A stretch of 64,000 nucleotides of DNA from Urechis unicinctus (Eukaryota > Annelida > Polychaeta > Xenopneusta > Urechidae). Shown here piece after piece: positions 27,944-40,700 of this stretch (positions within the stretch are counted from its first letter, which is position 1; every line of letters starts with the position of its first letter). The stretch lies in assembly GCA_034190875.2 (NCBI GenBank), contig CM067356.1, positions 32,118,285-32,182,284 on the forward strand, read 5' to 3'. A program made the position numbers and the translations under genes. Under the pieces are notes generated by a model. The model was not told the DNA's origin. It made no database searches and saw only the letters and a program-made list of their open reading frames with translations.

Positions 27944-28220
27944 CTTGAGCCTGAATATGGATTGGTGCTGATCAATTAGGTCACATGACCAGTTGAGATC
28001 GAAACTCAATGATCGAGGCTTTGCCCTCTATATGCAACTAAAAGCGTTGCTCAGATGTCCAACAAGTGACGAGTATTCGTTTGTCGGCCAATTTATGAGG
28101 TATTGATCAGCAGGTGCCGCCTCTTGGCCAGCCTTTTCCCCGACAATCACGCTGATTTGTTTTGAAGGCAGCGCCCCAGTCAATGAGGCGAGAGAACACG
28201 AGAATCTCGTGTGAAGAAAT
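27944..28220. promoter_or_regulatory. Bidirectional CUX1/NUP88 promoter region
   Basis: Only 277 bp separate the CUX1/CASP start codon (minus strand, 27943) and the NUP88 start codon (plus strand, 28221). Transcription start sites and core promoters of both must lie here unless untranslated exons overlap. No TATA box is obvious. The segment holds a GGTCACATGACC-like palindromic E-box near 27981 and a perfect inverted repeat beside the NUP88 start. Shared regulation is inferred from arrangement alone. Confidence 0.65.
28197..28211. promoter_or_regulatory. Perfect palindrome CACGAGA-A-TCTCGTG
   Basis: Seven-base arms around a central A, ending 9 bp before the NUP88 ATG. It could be a transcription factor site resembling the TCTCGCGAGA class of housekeeping promoter elements, or a small hairpin in the NUP88 5' UTR. 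Function is inference. Confidence 0.4.
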
Positions 28221-31200
28221 ATGGCGGCCTCCATTGATTGGCGCTCGAAATGCAACGAACAGCCAATTTTTCTGAAAATACGCAAGAATCACGAACAAGA
28301 CAAAAGTCACACTAATTCAAAAAGCTTACTAATAATCAGAAATAACGAACTGTTTGTATATGATGGATCCAGCCACAGCGTGCTGGCGACTAACTTGCAT
28401 TGTTTTGGTGAAGAAAAATCAGCGAGTTCAAAGAAACGACAGCCATTTCAGGTATAAAGTCGTCTGTTTATTAAATCATACATAATAGTTTCTCCCTACA
28501 TTTTGTATGTTTTTAATGGTCATCCTTATTAAATCATCCCAAAAGGATGTCATTGCATATAAGCTGTCAATTGAGGAACATTACACTGAAATGTTTGCAT
28601 CAATGTCCGTCATGATTTAACACATCATAACGTGAAACAAGTTAACTCTTATCGTGGTGCAATCTAAAGTAATTGCAAACATTTCTACTTCTACTAGATC
28701 ACATGTAAAATCATCTTATTCTTATAATCAGCCATATTAAGTGTATATTGAAAATTTATATCATTTAAATCCAAATTTCATAGAAAAACATGAAAATGTT
28801 GTAGTGAAAACATACTTATCAACCAATTTCTTGTTATTTTTGGAAAAAAAACTGTTTTTGCTTATCTCTGACAGGATGTACTCATGCAAAGTTACTCAAT
28901 GTAGTCACTGCTCATTTACATATATTCGTAAGCAAAGTTCTGAGACAGTTTTCAATGTGCCTGCATCAATAAATTATCGATGCCAAGTAATTAATACAAG
29001 CAAGTAGTTTTAGAGACTAATCAAATCCGGATGCAAAATAACAATTGCAACTAATCAACGAAAATTATATCTTGAATTATAGTTGCTAGTGTATCACATC
29101 CTCATCGATAATAACACAAGGGTTTGCATGAGAAAAGTATAACCCGCTGATCAGCTGTATGCAGTTATTAGATAAACGACAAAGCTCACTTTAACAATAC
29201 CTTTGCATAACAGCCTATATTATTGTTAGTATTGCTGATATTTCCTATCAATTCACACATATAAAGCATTTCCTTGACTTTCACTGTCCTTAGGATTCCC
29301 AGGCCTTGTTGTATTTACTTTCTTGATTAAATGTCCAAACTATATGTATTGTCATCTGTTTTTGTTGTTTTTGCATATGTTGAGAATGCTACTGAACTCG
29401 CCTATCTTTGTGATTTATTTGTTGATCTATACAGATGTTATCATGCAGCCAGCCTCCAGGTTTCCAAGTCGAAAGCATGTTATTCAACATTACTGGTAGT
29501 CATTTAGCATTGATTGGTCAAACTGGCATTACAGTGCTAGAGTTGCCTCCACACAGAGGGAAGTATGGCGAGTTCGCCGGTGGAAAGGATCAAATTGTTT
29601 GCAGGTATTTGTGACAGCAATTTTCAAAATCAGCCATGTATGATGAAATGCTAATGTCACCATGTATTATATGATATGCACGATTTCATGATGCAAAAAA
29701 CTTGATACTGGTGCCAGTTTTTGTAGTGTGCAGTATTGCTTAAATTGGTAACTTGTAGCAATTGGATCATTCATCGCTGATTTCATCGTTTCAACTCAAG
29801 ACTAGAACCAATGCAGTAACTTGATCTGGATATTTTGATCACCTGTTCATTTCTCTCAATATAAGCTCTATCTCTATCCATGTTCCTGTTACCAAAAATC
29901 TATTGACTAGTGGCCATGGTGTAATCAATTATATCACTCCTTGATAACTGATCTGCAAATTTTGAATGCATTTCAAAATGTAGGAAGAGAATGACAGGAT
30001 CAGAGGATATTTTACCTTAAGCCAAATACTTAAAAACACTTGGACATGGGATAAGGTCAAACAGTCAGCAGTTCCAGCAGGCACATACAACAGCACACCA
30101 GTTGTTTTTTGGAACAAAGAAAATTAAAATTGATACAAATTATTTTAATTTGAGTGAAAGAAAATAGCAAGCATCATCAGACATTGTGAAGGTTTACCGG
30201 ACCCGTTGGAAATCCAGTAAACTTTTCTCTGGTCCGATAAAAAATGTGATTGTTCACCTGTCCTCGGTCCAGTAATAAATTCTAATATACTATACATGCG
30301 AGTAACCCCTCAAAAATGAAAATAAACCCAAGAATTCGCTGTTTCACGTCTCTTTCGTCTTTCTGTCAATATTTATAATTTTCGCTGGTTCGTTAGTCAT
30401 TCGCCATGCAACGTAACTTCGGAAGTTCGGGTGATTCCGTGGTTGCCGGAAACGCACAAGTAGATTTCACGCGGATTTTTAAAAGCACGGCGTGGCCATA
30501 TATGTTTGTCAAAACTTTGGTTCAGTATCTCAGTCCGGTAAGTTTTTCTAACTTTTCCGGACCGCGATCGGGTAAAGCTTGAAATTCCTTCACAATGTCT
30601 GCATCGTGCATATTTCAGTTATGTTATCGTAACCTAATCATATTTTTCTTTTCCTTCTTGCTTTTCGAGGCAAAAACTATTCATTTTTTTTGCGCCCCTT
30701 TTGTTTAAGGCATTTGAATTATTTCACATAGCTGTTTGCTTCAGAGCCGTTTCCATTGCTCAGCGTCTATTCGTGACCAGTGGATGTAAGTTGCTGCATG
30801 CAGCATGGCACCCAGGCAGTGACACTGACCTCCATCTGGCACTTCTCACTTCAGACAACACCATCAGGTGACCTCATCAGGTTCCTTTCATTCCACATTT
30901 GTTACGGGATGAAATATACTGATGTAGTTATATGACATTTTGACTCTAAGTGTATCTGTAATTATTCCTGTCAAATCAGTTGCCAGCATGACAGATTCAA
31001 TTTGTCTCTGAGAAAACTTCAATAATACTCTTCAACGTTCATGAGAATCATCACTGGAACTTCTACGCAGGTTTTTATGAACTTGTATCCCTTGCTATTA
31101 TTAATACTATAATTGTATTGACTGTTAACCAGGCTATACAACTTGATGAAGCCAGAGCAAGCAGAACAGAGCTATATACTGGGTACCTCCTGTATGTCCC

Positions 31201-34200
31201 CATCACAGCTGCCCATTCAGCGAGCACTCGGAGACAGTGCTGCAGCTTTTGATTTCGGTCCAGCTACAAGCTTGAGTCGTAAATATAGTCATGAATCGAA
31301 GAGTGATGCTGCAACAGAGACTGTTGTGTGGCCTCTCTACGTTCTCTGGGGCAACGGGGAGGTCTACCTATTGTACACGTCATGCGAGAGAATGTACGTT
31401 TATTATTGATGTGTAGTATTTCCTACCTTTTCTTATCCACTCTGATTGCATTGTATCTGTTTGATTAGCTGGGTCTAATGCCAAGTCTTGTCGTGATCAT
31501 CAAATTCCTTTATTCCCATTCATCCATTGTGTCCATAGGTTGATCATTAAATCTTGTGACAGTTAATGCATTAGGATGGCGTCTGATACATGGTGTGTAT
31601 TCTGCTGCTACTATAGTCCTATGAAGACAGATTTACAGGGGCCACTTGTCATGTACCCTGCCGCCGATGACAACTATGGCAGTGAGGCTTGTTCTATCCT
31701 GTGTCTACACACCACGCCCACTGTCCTTATACTGGCCACGTGTCAAGGCAGGCTACACCACTGTATTGTGCTTGGCAACTCCGACTCCTCAGACACTCAG
31801 GTTATTTCTTACCTGTACTCAATAAATCATGTGACATTTACCTTTGACTTTGTATAAGTCGTATTGACTGTTGTTTGACTCGTGCAATCTATTCTTTGAT
31901 AACACCACTGAATATACTTTTTTGGTTCTGTTGTGTGATGGGGTAATAATTGTTTGTGATAGGTCACTCATTGTATGTGATGAGTTTATTACTATGTGAT
32001 TCTACAAATACTGTGATAAGGTAATTACTGCAGTTATCCATTGTGGTTATTACTGTCCAATGTGATTATCACTGTCCAATGTGCTTATCACTGTCCAATG
32101 TGATTATCACTGTCCAATGTGCTTATCACTGTCCAATGTAATTATCACTGTCCAATGTGGCTATCACTGTCCAGTGTGATTATCTCTGTCCTATGTGGTG
32201 ATCACTGTCCAGTGTGATTATCACTGTACATTGTAATGCAGTCACTGTGTGATAAGCTTATCACTGTGTCCTGTGGTTATTGTGTTAAGTTGTTGCCACT
32301 GTGTGATGAGGTTATGCAGATATCATTGTGACATTGTTATCACTGTATGTGATGTAGTTAGTGGTTATCACTATGTGGTGTGGTTATCACTATGTGGTGT
32401 GGTATCACTGTGATGTGGTTATCACTATGTGATGTGGTTATCACTGTGTGATGTGGTTATCACTGTGTGATGTGGTTATCACTGTGATGTGGTTATCACT
32501 GTGTGATGTGGTTATCACTGTGTGATGTGGTTATCACTATGTGATGTGGTTATCACTGATGTCGTTATCACTATGTGATGTAGTTATCACTATGTGTGTG
32601 GTTATCACTGTGTGATGTGGTTGCAGTACAGGGATGAGGAGGTTGACCATGATGCTAGCATCATCTACGAGTCCCTCTCGCAGCCTTCTCTCTATGTGTA
32701 CGAGACGGTGGAACTGGAACTCTCCCTGACCACAGTGTCTGTCAACACCGCCGAGCTGGAGCTTGACGACTTCACCTGCCCCATACGGCTGCACACAGGT
32801 GAGTAACTCTGTATAACGACTTCACATTCCCAGCATGGCCACACACATGTAGTAACCCTGCAAATGACTTCACCCTATTCAGCTTCACACAGGTGAGTTA
32901 CCATGCAATGTTGCCAGATCGAGGTGAGTATCCTGCAATATTAAGATGAAAACCTTATAGACCCTTCAATATGACTAGTTGAAAGTGTGTAAGCAACAGT
33001 ATTACTAGATATAGGTGAGTAGCCGTACAGTATATCTTGTAGCGTGCCTAAAGAAATTCTAATCCAAGGTTAGTAACCCAAAATATAAACAGAAATAATT
33101 GATTCACACTACAATAGTTAGATTAGGTGAGTAACCTTAACTATTGCATCGCCTACCATATTACATGATAATGGTAAGCAATCTATACTATTACTTGATA
33201 CAGATGAGTAACCATACAATATTACTACATATAATTTAATCGCCTCCAATATTTCTGGATAATGGTAAGTTGCCCACCATCTGAGGTAAGTAACCCCTCC
33301 CTGCAACCCACGCCTAGCTGAGGCAAGTGTATATCTAATATAAAATCTTGTGACAAAATATAGAGAAGATGGGTGGGGTTGCGACCCATATTCGAGATTA
33401 GGAAAATTGTGTGCAGTAAAATGAACACTATAATCTATAGAAACTGCTTCACAGTCGCAAGCGCCTATGTGTAAATGATGTGATTGTGATACCTTTTTTG
33501 GAAATCATCTGCAAATTTATGATCCAATTGATGATCGAAAAGACCAAGACACTGGTCATATCTCTCTCATTCCCTAATCAGGGTCATCTCTCCAGGGTCA
33601 TCTCTCTCTCATTCCCTAATCTGGGTCATCTTTCTCTCATTCCCTAATATGGGTCATCTCTCTCATTCCCTAATATGGGTCACCTCTCTCTCATTCCCTA
33701 AGCTGGGTCATCACTCTCCCGTTCCCTAATCCGGGTCATCTCTCTCTCGTTCCCTAATCTGGGTCATCTCTCTCTTATTCCCTAATCTGGGTCATCTCTC
33801 TCTCATTTCCTAATCCGGGTCATCACTCTCCCGTTCCCTAATCCGGGTCATCACTCTCTTGTTCCCTAATCCGGGTCATCTCTCTCTCATTTCCTAATCC
33901 GGGTCATCACTCTCCCGTTCCCTAATCCGGGTCATCTCTCCCGTTCCCTAATCTGGGTCATCTCTCTCATTCCCTAATCCGGGTCATCCCTCTCTTGTTC
34001 TCTAATCTGGGTCATCTCTCTCCCATTCCCTAATCTGGGTCATCTCTCTCTCATTTCCTAATCCGGGTCATCACTCTCCCGTTCCCTAATCCGGGTCATC
34101 ACTCTCTTGTTCCCTAATCTGGGTCATCTCTCCCGTTCCCTAATCTGGGTCATCTCTCTCATTCCCTAATCCGGGTCATCCCTCTCTCGTTCCCTAATCT

Positions 34201-36731
34201 GGGTCATCTCTCTCTCATTCCCTAATCTGGGTCATCTCTCTCTCATTTCCTAATCCGGGTCATCACTCTCCCGTTCCCTAATCCGGGTCATCACTCTCCC
34301 GTTCCCTAATCCGGGTCATCACTCTCTTGTTCCCTAATCCGGGTCATCTCTCCCGTTCCCTAATCTGGGTCATCTCTCTCGTTCCCTAATCCGGGTCATC
34401 ACTCCTGTTCCCTAATCGGGGAAGAGCAAGCAAGTGTGGGGATCTTTATGTGGTATTGGCTAAGGGTGGGAATCTTTGTGTAGAGTCCTCGGAGGAGTAT
34501 GGGATCTTGATGAAGGGTTGGAAATTCATACAGTGTGACTTCTTAGAGTAGTTGTGATCTCGGAGTTATTGTTAAGTAGGAATACCCAGTGCTTTTAATG
34601 TTTACTTAAACATGTTACTTAATGCGGGTTTGTCACCTGGACCAGTCTTGTGACATGTCATGGTGATGTTAATAAACTTTCAACATTTTGAACATACAGA
34701 ATCTCGCAACACAGGTTCTATTCTCTAAATCGGGTTACAGGGTTCTGTGCTTCGTACTCGGGATAGGGTGGGGTGGGGAGGGGAAGGGATATTAAAGGCT
34801 AACCGCTAACAGCTAGACGAATTATGCTTCAAGTGACAAGCTTCGATGTAGCGTTTGTCTCTTGTAAAATCATTGACGCCTTCATTGCGTTCTTATTGGT
34901 TTCTAGATAATTGGTTAGTCCCTGTGTCACCGGAAGTTTGCTGTGGCCAACAATATTCTGTCGGCAAATTGTGCCGTCAGTGTCGGACAAAAAGTCAGTC
35001 GTTCCCTTTTGGAAACCTTACTCCGTAGAATATTTTTATCAATATATAATTCCATACTTTGTCAAGTGAGAGAAGGTGATCTATGTTGCCGACATATTAC
35101 GGGGATCTTGGGAGAGGTACCCCATGCGCAAAAAATATACCCACTTAATATACCCGATATCCTGGCGGAGACTTTAACGCTCAATCGAACCACAGCTCGG
35201 TTCGTAAAGAAGACGAATTCCTTTGTTGGCGTATGTCGATTTCAGTATTAATCGCATCAAACCTCCTGCAAGATGTCGGTTCTTGTGCCTTCTTGGCCTT
35301 GGCAATCTGTTTAAAGTAAAAAATAAATCTTTGTTCTCTTTCTCTTCTTCGCGTTTTTTTCGTCTTATCGAACAATGCTCATCGATCTTATACTCGTCGC
35401 ACCTTTGTTTGGCATGAATCGATGTTCGTCAAAGAGATTTAACGTCGATCATCATAAGCCATTTCCAGAAGTGCACAGTAAAGTAATTGAGGGCATGCAG
35501 AGCGATCTCGTGCAATATTGTATTCATTGAAAATTTTGGTTAAGATTTCCTCCATAAGCGCATAAAAAGTCCGATTCTTGAAATAGTCCATATTCTGAAT
35601 AAATCCATTCATCGTATTCGTAGCATGTATGAGCAGCCTGTGGGACTTCGGCTGAGACCATATGTGCACAGATGCTCATAGGAATAGATATTTGAGGGAA
35701 GGTATTTTTTTTCCTTTCATGTGAATGATAGTTTTGAGAGTACTTTCAATGCACATTGGAGTTTATCATGACCAGGGATATGCATAATATATAAGCGTTA
35801 TTGTGATCGGCGTGTCCTCGATAACCGGCAGAAAACTGAGGAGGATTTTTTTTTCTCATGATCATGCCATCTTCCAGTCAGACAGGAGAGGAAAAAAGAT
35901 TCTAGTCGTGAGACTGGGAGCACTTAAAGACGGACGTGTCTGAGATAATTGGCGCGCTGTTTCAATCATTACTACAAGTCGGCGGGTAGCACGCGACGCG
36001 GCCTCTATGCGCCAACAGCTCAATCACGTCGACGACGCGCGGCACGCATACTGGCGAATAGACCGGTTCCTGATCAACACGTGAGCTATTGTATGGTAGC
36101 TGTCAGCCATCTAAACTCGATATCTTGCCATTAGTGCTCAATACCTCCGCCTCCCCCCTCCGCCTCCCGGCTTCCGTACCCCTCGACATCACCACAACTC
36201 ACACCACCACGTCGCTCCTTCTTTCTCTTCAAGGAAGCCGCCGAGAATTTGTTGCCATGACAACGCATTGAGCGGGCTTGTGATTGCTAGAAATCGTTTG
36301 GTTATCTGGTGGTAGCAGAAAGCAATAGCCTAGTGATGGATCGCGTTCGTGGGCCGAGCTTTTGTTGCAAATGAAATGAATGTGTGGTATGGGTGGATAG
36401 GCCGCTAACACGAATGCGAGATCAATTGCTGGTGTTGTTACTTGGAGGAAAGCGGATCCACCGCATCACTTCCAGTCCACTGCTGTATCAATGCGTCTTA
36501 TAGCAGCAGTCACGCGATGTTACGCTCACTAGGCCGCCAACGCTATCAATTGGCGCGCGTCCTCGGCTCTTGCTTTTATGTCATGACACACGACTTATCC
36601 GCCGTTCGCGGGGAAGTTTTATTTTCATGTTTGCATTGGGCGCCTGTAATGCGTAGACAGCTGTGCGCATTCCGACTGTTGCTATTGCTGTGGCATATAG
36701 GCTGATGAATACATGACGTGAAATATATATA

Positions 36732-36829
<98 letters not shown>

Positions 36830-37692
36830 TTGATTGATATATATTCATATATATGTACCAACACCAATATGCCCTGTTCTTCCTTGAACAAACCAGATTA
36901 CCGAGCACCTGATCCCGTTCAGCCCAGCAAGTGTTCGTCTATGACAAATCCCATGATATCATTACGGTCAGAATGCCGACTTCAAATTGAACTCGTCCAT
37001 TAATCATTGCACAATGCTGTGTTGACAGAGAGCCCGGATCGATACCATTGTTCTCACAGTGCAGGCGTCCACACCATTGTGTTGCCATGGATGCATGACA
37101 TCCAACAGTTCATAGTGGCTGGTGAGTAATCTGACCTCTCCTCTGCGGCCCTCGTCCGCAGCCAACCCCACCCCTCCTCCAAGACGCCTTTGTCGTAGCA
37201 TCATGTTCACTGACCCTCCCTGACATCAGTAATGCACCTCAACTACCCTCCCCATACCAATCATAAGCAGTAGTTTCTTTTTGTTCGCACATTTCTCTTG
37301 TTCTTTAATTTCCATATGTTCTGTTTGCGTTGTAATTTTAGGAATCATTAGGTATAATCAAGGCTCTTAAAATAGAGTTATTTAAAAAGTTCTGCTAATG
37401 ATCAATTGCACTCCTTTTCCAAAACATCCTAAACACAAGACTATTCCCTGAACTCCCAGCCAATAAGAATGAAATGCACAGGTTGTCGTCATAACGTTCT
37501 CTACTTCCTCTCCCGTTCAGTTCAGTCCTATGTCGTAAGAATGTTGATGTTAGCCTATCCCCTACCTCCGAGCCGACTTCCATTTGCTATTTTAATCCAT
37601 CAAATGTGAGCAAAATATTTAAAGTGACATGTTGTTATGGACTTATGGTTTATGAACACTTCATCAATGTGTGCGTGCAGGCTTTTGTGAAC

Positions 37693-37726
<34 letters not shown>

Positions 37727-40700
37727 ATGTATGTATGTAAACAGATGAGGGTGGCAAGTTGGGAGAGTGGAGTCAGCAACAAGCCATAGTGGAACACCTC
37801 ATCTGCACCAAACCTCTGCCCTCCAGGTATCCTCTTCTAGTACTGTTAATGAAATCCACATTGTCTCTATGATTTTGTTCCCGGTTATATTGTTGTACAG
37901 GATAGCATATTGGCACTGCTTTATTAAACATGATTCCTCATTGACTATATTGTGGTATATGACCTCACTGTGACTATATATTGATGTACACAACCTCACA
38001 ATTAATGGATTGTTGTACATAACTCAACATTGACTCTAAATTGATATGCATTACCCACATGATTGCATTATTGCTCACGACTGACTACATGTTGACCCTA
38101 ATTTGTAGTACATGACCCCACATTGACAACATTGTTGAACATTATTTCACATTGGCTGCATTGTTGTACACAACATTGACTGTACATCTTGAAAAAATGA
38201 CTCATTGCTGTTCGTGACTTCAGTTTGACTTGACATCATAGTACATGGCCCTGTGTTGACCCTGACTTTACCACACATGTCTGTGACAGTCCCCCGCTGC
38301 CTGTACTGGGTCTGGATGTAGTCAGTGATCGCACATTGGGAACCACCCTACTCTGCCTCACAGCCACCCTCCAGTGCATCACTCTGCCCCTCCACAGGTA
38401 CCACTCTATATCCCTCTCTACTCATGGCTTCTGTATATTCTAGTATGTTTGGTAGTTAAATAGTTGAATAATGTGTTGGTACGGTGATGCAGCAGCAGCA
38501 GTCGGCGTGTAGCCATGCCGCTTCTCTCCTCGTCTTCAGCATCCCATCATCACCCCGCGTCACCCCTCAGACATCTACAACAGGAGCCATTTGATGTACA
38601 TATTCGCAGGATCCTGCAGCGCACCTCCTCAAATCCCATCATACTGTGAGTACTGAGGCTCCTCCTCCAATCCCATCACACTGTGAGTACTGAGGCTCCT
38701 CCTCCAATCCCATCACACTGTGAGTACTGAGGCTCCTCCTCCAATCCCATCGTACTTTGAGTACTCAGGCCCCACCGCCAATCCCATCACACTGTGAGTA
38801 TTCAGGCACCTCCTCCAATCCCATCACACTGTGAGTACTGAGGCTCCCCCTCCAATCCCATCATACTGTGAGTACTCAGGCCCCACCTCCAATCCCATCA
38901 TACTGTGAGTATTCAGGTCCCACCTCCAATCCCATCACACTGTGAGTACTCAGGCTCCCCCTCCAATCCCACCATACTGTGAGTACTCAGGCCCCACCTC
39001 CAATCCCATCATACTGTGAGTATTCAGATTCAGGTCCCACCTCCAATCCCATCACACTGTGAGTACTCAGGCTCCCCCTCCAATCCCATCATACTGTGAG
39101 TACTCAGGCTCCCCCTCCAATCCCATCATACTGTGAGTACTCAGGCCCCACCGCCAATCCCATCACACTGTGAGTATTCAGGCTCCTCCTCCAATCCCAT
39201 CACACTGTGAGTATTCAGGCTCCCCCTCCAATCCCATCATACTGTGAGTACTCGGGGCCCCTCCGCCAATCCCATCACACTGTGAGTATTCAGGCCCCTC
39301 CTCCAATCCCATCACACTGTGAGTATTCAGGCTCCCCCTCCAATCCCATCATACTGTGAGTACTCGGGGCCCCTTCCTCCAACCCCATCACACTGCGAGT
39401 ACTCAGGTCCCTCCTCCAATCCCATCATACTGTGAGTACTCGGGCCCCTCCTCCAACCCCATCACACTGTGAGTACTCCGGCCCCTCCTCCAATCCCATC
39501 ATACTGTGAGTACTCGGGCCCCTCCTCCAACCCCATCATACTGTGAGTACTCGGGGCCCCTCCTCCAACCCCATCCTACTTTGAGTACTGAAAGGTAAAA
39601 AGTGGTGATGGCCACCATGAAGAGGTCTTCAGTTTATGTTGATGTTGTGTTTGTGACAGAACTGAAGGGAAGACGGACCTAACACCCCAGGAATCATTCC
39701 AGTTACTCAGACGAGCAACGCAGGTGTTCAGAGAGGAATACATCCTCAAGCTGGGCCATGCACGACAAGAAATCGATAAGAGGTGCCAAGGATAATCTTT
39801 ACAACTCAGGGTTGATAGTGTTAACTTGATCTTGCTGTTTATACTCCGGAAACTTGTGTGTCTGCCACAGGGTGGATCTGTTGCGCCAGCAGAAAGAAAG
39901 ATTGAAAGCTGATTTACAAGACTGTCTGCAGACAAGGAACATCTTGACGGTGAGAGCCGGAGAGCTGGCTGAGAAATACACGGACTGCAAGGACAAACAG
40001 GCAGAGCTCATATCCAGGTCAGTACGTCTTATGTACAAGATGTTAGTGAATTGGTGTATGTTACTTCCTTAAGTAAATGAGTGCCTTTTATAGTGAAGAT
40101 GAATTGTAAGAAGTCAATAAGATAGATGTCTGGGGTTTGAGGTTGTTTTTGGCCTCTTGTCAGCCTTTTCATGTTGTGTATGACCTCTTGCACCCCGAGT
40201 GGGGCAGTGTGTGGCTTCCTCTCATCCTGTGTCATGTTGCATGTGGCCTCCTGTCACCCTGTGCGATGTGTGTGTGGCCTCCTGTCACCCTGGGTGAGGT
40301 TGTGTGTGGCCTCCTGTTACCCTGTGTCATGTTGCATGTGGCCTTCTGTCACCCTGTGTGAGGTTGTGTGTGGCCTCCTGTTACCCTGTGTCATGTTGCA
40401 TGTGGCCTTCTGTCACCCTGGGTGAGGTTGTGTGTGGCCTCCTGTCACCCTGTGTCATGTTGTGTGTGGCCTCCTGTCACCCTGCATGTGACCTTCTGTC
40501 ACCCTGGGTGAGGTTGTGTGTGGCCTTCTGTCACCTTGTGTCATGTTGTGTGTGGACTTGCACCCTGAGTGAGGTTGTGTGTGGCCTTCTGTCACCCTGT
40601 GTCATGTTGTGTGTGGGCCTCCTGTCACCCTCTGTCATGTTGTGTGTTGCCTTTCACCCTGAGTGAGGATGTGTGTGGCCTCCTGTAACCTTGTGTCATG

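Noticed and set aside
28741..29007. 88-codon ORF in NUP88 intron 1
   Set aside because: AT-rich, no family resemblance, and the NUP88 exon phases do not need it.
34943..35251. 102-codon ORF in NUP88 intron 6
   Set aside because: No recognisable family, no splice or promoter support; a chance ORF is likely.
40137..40666. Overlapping cysteine-rich ORFs on the plus strand
   Set aside because: Translations of the intron 12 minisatellite of NUP88 in three frames.
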